The notes beneath the pieces are model-generated. The model was not told the DNA's origin. It saw only the letters and a list, made by a program, of their open reading frames with translations, and searched no databases. Source: Bordetella petrii (GTDB lineage: Bacteria > Pseudomonadota > Gammaproteobacteria > Burkholderiales > Burkholderiaceae_B). From it: a stretch of 64,000 nt of DNA. This document shows positions 60,871-64,000 of this stretch, in pieces. The DNA lies in NCBI RefSeq assembly GCF_000067205.1, contig NC_010170.1:3906001-3970000 (forward strand). Reading direction: 5' to 3'. The position numbers were made by a program, and so were the translations under genes. Within the stretch, counting starts at the first letter, position 1. Each line of letters opens with the position of its first letter.

Positions 60871-60968
60871 CCGCCCGCAGAACTTGTCGCTCGCCCCCCT
60901 CGGACTGCGCCGGTAGTCTCGCCTCTCCCCCGAATCGCGGCGCGGTGCGCCGCATCCCTGGAGAGAGC

Positions 60969-62405
60969 ATGACTGAACTTCACGATTTACCCCTGCGGGA
61001 TCGTTGGGCGCGCCTGCGCTTTGCGGTTGTGGGCCCCTTGCTGGCAGCACCGCCTGAACCCGGGCAGGTGCGCGAACTCATCACCGCGCTGGCCGCCAAA
61101 CGCTGGCGTCATCCCGTCACTGGCGACGATGTCCAGTTCGGCCGCTCCACCGTTGAGCGGTGGTTCTACCGGGCCCGCAAGGCGGCCCACGATCCGGTGG
61201 CGAGCCTGCGCGACCGCAAGCGCCCCAGCGGCGCCGGCGCAAGCCTGTCGCCTCAGGCGGTACAGGCGATTCGCGCGCAGTACCGGGAACATCCCGGCTG
61301 GACCTGCCAGTTGCACGTCGACAATCTCAAGGTCACGCTCGGCCCGGCGAACCTGCCGTCGTACACGACGGTGCGTCGTTATCTGCGTGCGCAGGGCCTG
61401 TCCCGTGAACGCAAGCCGCGTCATACCAGCGCCGGCGCGATGCTCGCACGCGATCGCCTCGAGAAGCTCGAGGTCCGCAGCTTCGAGGTCGAGCACGTCA
61501 ACGCGCTCTGGCATCTCGATTTCCATCACGGCTCGCGCAAGCTGCTCACGCATGATGGCCAGTGGATCACGCCGATGCTGCTGTGCGTGCTCGATGACCG
61601 TTCGCGCGTCGTCTGTCACGCGCAATGGTTTCTCGATGAGACCGCACGTAGTCTGATCCATGGGCTCACCCAGGCGCTCCAGCGTCGTGGCCGGCCTCGC
61701 GCACTGATGACCGACAACGGCGCAGCAATGCTTGCCGAGGAGACGACCGCCGGCTTGCTCGCGCTCGGCGTGCTGCACCAGACGACCTTGCCATATTCGC
61801 CGTACCAGAACGCGAAGCAGGAAACGTTCTGGGCCCGCATCGAAGGGCGCGTGATGGCCATGCTCGAAGGCGAGCCCAATCTCACGCTCGAACTGCTCAA
61901 TCAGGCCACCCACGCGTGGATCGAGCGCGAGTACCACCACGCGCATCATTCTGAGATCGGTGGCACGCCGCTCAAACGCTATCTGGCCGGCCCCGATGTG
62001 GGCCGCGAATGCCCGTCGAGTGACGCGCTGCGCGCCGCATTCCGTATCGACGTGACGCGCGCCCAGCGGCGCTCGGATGGCACCGTGAGTCTGGCCGGCA
62101 CGCGCTTCGAGATTCCCTCGGCCTACCGGCACCTGCAGCGCGTGCACCTGCGCTATGCGCGCTGGGACCTGAGCGGCGTCGATCTCGTCGACGCCGGCAG
62201 CGGCGCCGTGCTGTGCCCGCTGCGGCCGCTGGACAAGGCCGCCAATGCTGATGGCCAGCGCAGGCGACTCGATGCCGTCAATGTCGAGCCGCCACCGGCC
62301 AGTGCGCCCGGCATCGCGCCGCTGCTACGCCAGATGCTGGCCGACCACGCCGCAACCGGGTTGCCGCCAGCCTGGATTCCCGCCAACTGGCAGGAGGAGG
62401 CATGA
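60969..62405 (+). CDS. DDE transposase of the TniA/Mu-like type
   Basis: This 478-residue transposase has an N-terminal helix-turn-helix region (GDDVQFGRSTVERWFYRARK), an rve core with Asp in ALWHLDFHHGSRKL, Asp in RALMTDNGAAML and Glu in YQNAKQETFWARIEG, and a C-terminal Mu-transposase-like beta domain (GTVSLAGTRFEIPSAYRHLQ). It overlaps the following AAA ATPase gene by four bases, as in TniA-TniB and IS21-like pairs. Intact. Confidence 0.88.
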   Translation: MTELHDLPLRDRWARLRFAVVGPLLAAPPEPGQVRELITALAAKRWRHPVTGDDVQFGRSTVERWFYRARKAAHDPVASLRDRKRPSGAGASLSPQAVQAIRAQYREHPGWTCQLHVDNLKVTLGPANLPSYTTVRRYLRAQGLSRERKPRHTSAGAMLARDRLEKLEVRSFEVEHVNALWHLDFHHGSRKLLTHDGQWITPMLLCVLDDRSRVVCHAQWFLDETARSLIHGLTQALQRRGRPRALMTDNGAAMLAEETTAGLLALGVLHQTTLPYSPYQNAKQETFWARIEGRVMAMLEGEPNLTLELLNQATHAWIEREYHHAHHSEIGGTPLKRYLAGPDVGRECPSSDALRAAFRIDVTRAQRRSDGTVSLAGTRFEIPSAYRHLQRVHLRYARWDLSGVDLVDAGSGAVLCPLRPLDKAANADGQRRRLDAVNVEPPPASAPGIAPLLRQMLADHAATGLPPAWIPANWQEEA

Positions 62406-62821
62406 GCCAGCGTCTGCAAGCCCTCTACGGCCTGAAGTGGAACCCGTTCTCGCCGGAGCTTCCCCTCGAAGCGCTGTACGTGCCGCCGCGCGTCGAGAAC
62501 TTCTGCTGGCGCATCGAGAACGCGCTCGTGCGCGAAGGCGGCTTCGCGATGATCCACGGCGAGCCGGGGACCGGCAAGAGCGTGGTCATGCGCGTGCTGG
62601 CCGAGAAGCTCGAGCGACTGACCGATCTGACAGTCGTCTCGATCAATCATCCGCAGAGCAACCTTGCCGACTTCTATCGCGAGATGGGCGACATCTTCGG
62701 TCTGGAACTCCGGCCGCACAACCGCTGGGGCGGCTTCAGGTCGCTGCGCGACCGGTGGATGTCGCACCTGCAAAGCACGCGCCGGCGCCCAATCCTGCTG
62801 ATCGACGAAGCGCAGGAAATG
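62402..62821 (+). pseudogene. ExeA/TniB-like AAA ATPase, 3' end cut by IS66
   Basis: The frame opens at 62402 and reads LKWNPFSPELPLEALYVPPR, the ExeA-type N-terminus, Walker A GEPGTGKSVVM near residue 57, and Walker B ILLIDEAQEM near residue 138. It ends at 62821, where the IS66 terminal sequence GTAAGCGG begins. About half the protein is missing. Without it the transposase probably cannot select targets. Confidence 0.88.
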
Positions 62822-62875
62822 GTAAGCGGTCCGTTGTCGGCGTCCTTCCCGCGCGATGAGTGATAGGCGATGCTG

Positions 62876-62903
62876 GTGTCCACTTCAACTTTCAAGTGGA
62901 CAC
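62876..62903. promoter_or_regulatory. Perfect 10-bp inverted repeat in the IS66 leader
   Basis: GTGTCCACTT and AAGTGGACAC, eight bases apart, lie directly before tnpA (start 62909). It may form an RNA hairpin that limits transposase translation, or bind the transposase. Confidence 0.5.
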
Positions 62904-62908
62904 TACCC

Positions 62909-63385
62909 ATGGCAGAGGACAGGAATCTGAAGGAGCGGCTGGTAAGGGGCTTTGAGCGTGATGGCAAGCGCCGTTGCTTTGATGAACAGGCCAAGCGTGA
63001 GTTGGTGCTGGCCTGTCTGCGATCAGGGGTGTCCGTCGCCGGGATGGCGCTGGAATACGGCCTGAACGCCAACCTGTTGCGTAAATGGATTCGTCAGTAT
63101 CAAAGCGATGCTACCAGTGATGGGGCGCCGAACGGCGTGGCCAAGGCAATGCCGACGTTCATCCCGGTCGTTCAGCCGGGACATGCCGATGTTACGGCAT
63201 GCGAGGCTCATGCGGCACCGGTTGCGCTCGCACGGCAGGCGCAACGCGTCGCGCTGCCGTCGCAACTGATTGCCGAACTGCCTAACGGTGTGAAGCTCAT
63301 CCTTGAATGTGCCGGCGATGATTCAAGCCTGGTGATGACGATGATCGAGACGCTGGGAAGGTGCCATGTTCCGGTTCGACGCTGA
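62909..63385 (+). CDS. tnpA: IS66 TnpA
   Basis: This 158-residue IS66 accessory protein has a helix-turn-helix CFDEQAKRELVLACLRSGVS then LEYGLNANLLRKWIRQYQ. ATG at 62909 is taken as the start; 62870 is possible but would place the leader hairpin in the coding sequence. It overlaps tnpB. Confidence 0.88.
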   Translation: MAEDRNLKERLVRGFERDGKRRCFDEQAKRELVLACLRSGVSVAGMALEYGLNANLLRKWIRQYQSDATSDGAPNGVAKAMPTFIPVVQPGHADVTACEAHAAPVALARQAQRVALPSQLIAELPNGVKLILECAGDDSSLVMTMIETLGRCHVPVRR

Positions 63386-63716
63386 TCTGAAGGTTTACGT
63401 TCACCGCGATGCCGTCGATTTCCGCAAGGGCATTACGGGCCTTTCGACGATCGTGGAGCAGGCACTGGGACTCGATCCGTTCGCACGGGCGGTCTACGTG
63501 TTCCGCAACCGGCGTGCCGATCGCCTGAAGCTTCTGTTATGGGAGCGTAACGGGTTCTGGCTGATGCTGCGCCGCCTGGAGGCTGACCGCTTTGCCTGGC
63601 CGCGCAGCGAACCAGTACTGGAACTGAGCGTCGAGCAACTGCATTGGCTGCTGGAGGGCATTGATCTGACAGCGATGCGCAAGCACCCGGCGCGATACTA
63701 TGCACGCGTGAGCTGA
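63366..63716 (+). CDS. tnpB: IS66 TnpB (Orf2)
   Basis: This 116-residue IS66 Orf2 protein has the conserved VDFRKGITGLSTIVEQALGL, FRNRRADRLKLLLWERNGFW and LLEGIDLTAMRKHP. It is needed for IS66 transposition, with unknown biochemistry. Intact. Confidence 0.93.
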   Translation: MFRFDADLKVYVHRDAVDFRKGITGLSTIVEQALGLDPFARAVYVFRNRRADRLKLLLWERNGFWLMLRRLEADRFAWPRSEPVLELSVEQLHWLLEGIDLTAMRKHPARYYARVS

Positions 63717-63812
63717 GGAGGATGTATCGCTGTCGCGCGAGCGCGGCGCGGGCACAACAATTTGCGCGGTGACGTAAACCTATTTCGCAGCGCAAGCCGG
63801 TATGGTTGTGGC

Positions 63813-64000
63813 ATGAACCGCATTTTGATCACCGCCGAAGAACTCGCTGCCCTCATCGCCGAACGCGATGCGATGCTCGCCGAGCGCGACGCGCTGCGTG
63901 GCGAACTGCGGGTCACGAAGGTCGAGCGTGATTTGCTCAAGGAACAGCTGAAGGCATTCGAGCGACGGCTGTTCGGGGCGAAGAGCGAAGCACGCAGCGA
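63813..64000 (+). CDS. tnpC: IS66 transposase TnpC, N-terminal part
   Basis: ATG at 63813 opens MNRILITAEELAALIAERDA and a coiled coil ending ERRLFGAKSEAR, the N-terminal leucine-zipper and LFGxKSE motif of IS66 transposases. The gene continues beyond the window. Confidence 0.9.
   Translation, partial: MNRILITAEELAALIAERDAMLAERDALRGELRVTKVERDLLKEQLKAFERRLFGAKSEARS

Larger units (their letters stand above)
62822..64000 (+). mobile_element. IS66-family element, left part
   Basis: The left end GTAAGCGGTCCG is the usual IS66-type terminus. tnpA, tnpB and the start of tnpC follow in order; the element runs past the window. It interrupts the AAA ATPase gene. Confidence 0.88.

Overview
The window looks like a piece of a high-GC betaproteobacterial chromosome, most likely Alcaligenaceae (Bordetella or Achromobacter type; a Bordetella petrii-like strain would fit). 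The reasons are base composition, the yajQ and hutG neighbourhood, the Bug-type receptor, and GGTGTC/GACACC hairpin repeats that I associate with this group. No rRNA or tRNA gene was seen.

The layout is as follows. (1) 1-6390 is chromosomal backbone: the end of an EamA transporter, an SDR protein, hutG, a large nested tandem-repeat array (about 2024-3702), an ECF sigma/anti-sigma operon with a secreted-repeat protein, yajQ, and the first ~45 codons of a CopD-like membrane protein. (2) 6390-25118 is an integrated conjugative element. It has a P4-type integrase, a complete P-type (VirB1-VirB11) mating-pair apparatus, a TrfA-like replication initiator followed by an iteron/DnaA-box origin, an stb-like operon, a VirD4/TrwB coupling protein, and the first 28 codons of a MobF relaxase. 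(3) At 25119 an IS3-family element joins the broken relaxase to an N-terminally truncated Tn3-family transposase, whose 47-bp terminal repeat ends at 29079. (4) 29080-59966 is a catabolic block for chlorinated aromatics. It is bounded on both sides by the same Tn3-type terminal repeat, with tips facing inward, and both bounding genes (a GntR regulator and livM) are cut. (5) 59967-64000 holds the second Tn3 end, a three-gene transposition module whose ATPase gene is cut, and the start of an IS66 element.

The catabolic block contains a biphenyl/benzene-type dioxygenase (alpha, beta, ferredoxin, ferredoxin reductase), a cis-dihydrodiol dehydrogenase, and a full clcR-clcAB-orf3-clcDE set for chlorocatechol ortho cleavage. 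Together these could convert a chlorinated benzene or related ring to a chlorocatechol, then a chloromuconate, a dienelactone, maleylacetate and 3-oxoadipate. A second, partly decayed lower pathway (YciI-like protein, maleylacetate reductase, IS-split chloromuconate cycloisomerase, dienelactone hydrolase, pcaI fragment) lies next to a glutathione operon of three GSTs and glutathione reductase, controlled by a frameshifted MarR gene.

The block is a mosaic with many recent scars: three internal IS elements or joints, a 1-bp deletion in marR, a 28-bp duplication in an araC gene, and a Rieske gene fused in frame behind the dihydrodiol dehydrogenase stop codon. The most unusual structures are the 181-bp repeat array, the plasmid-type replication origin inside an integrase-bearing element, and the Tn3-bounded catabolic mosaic.
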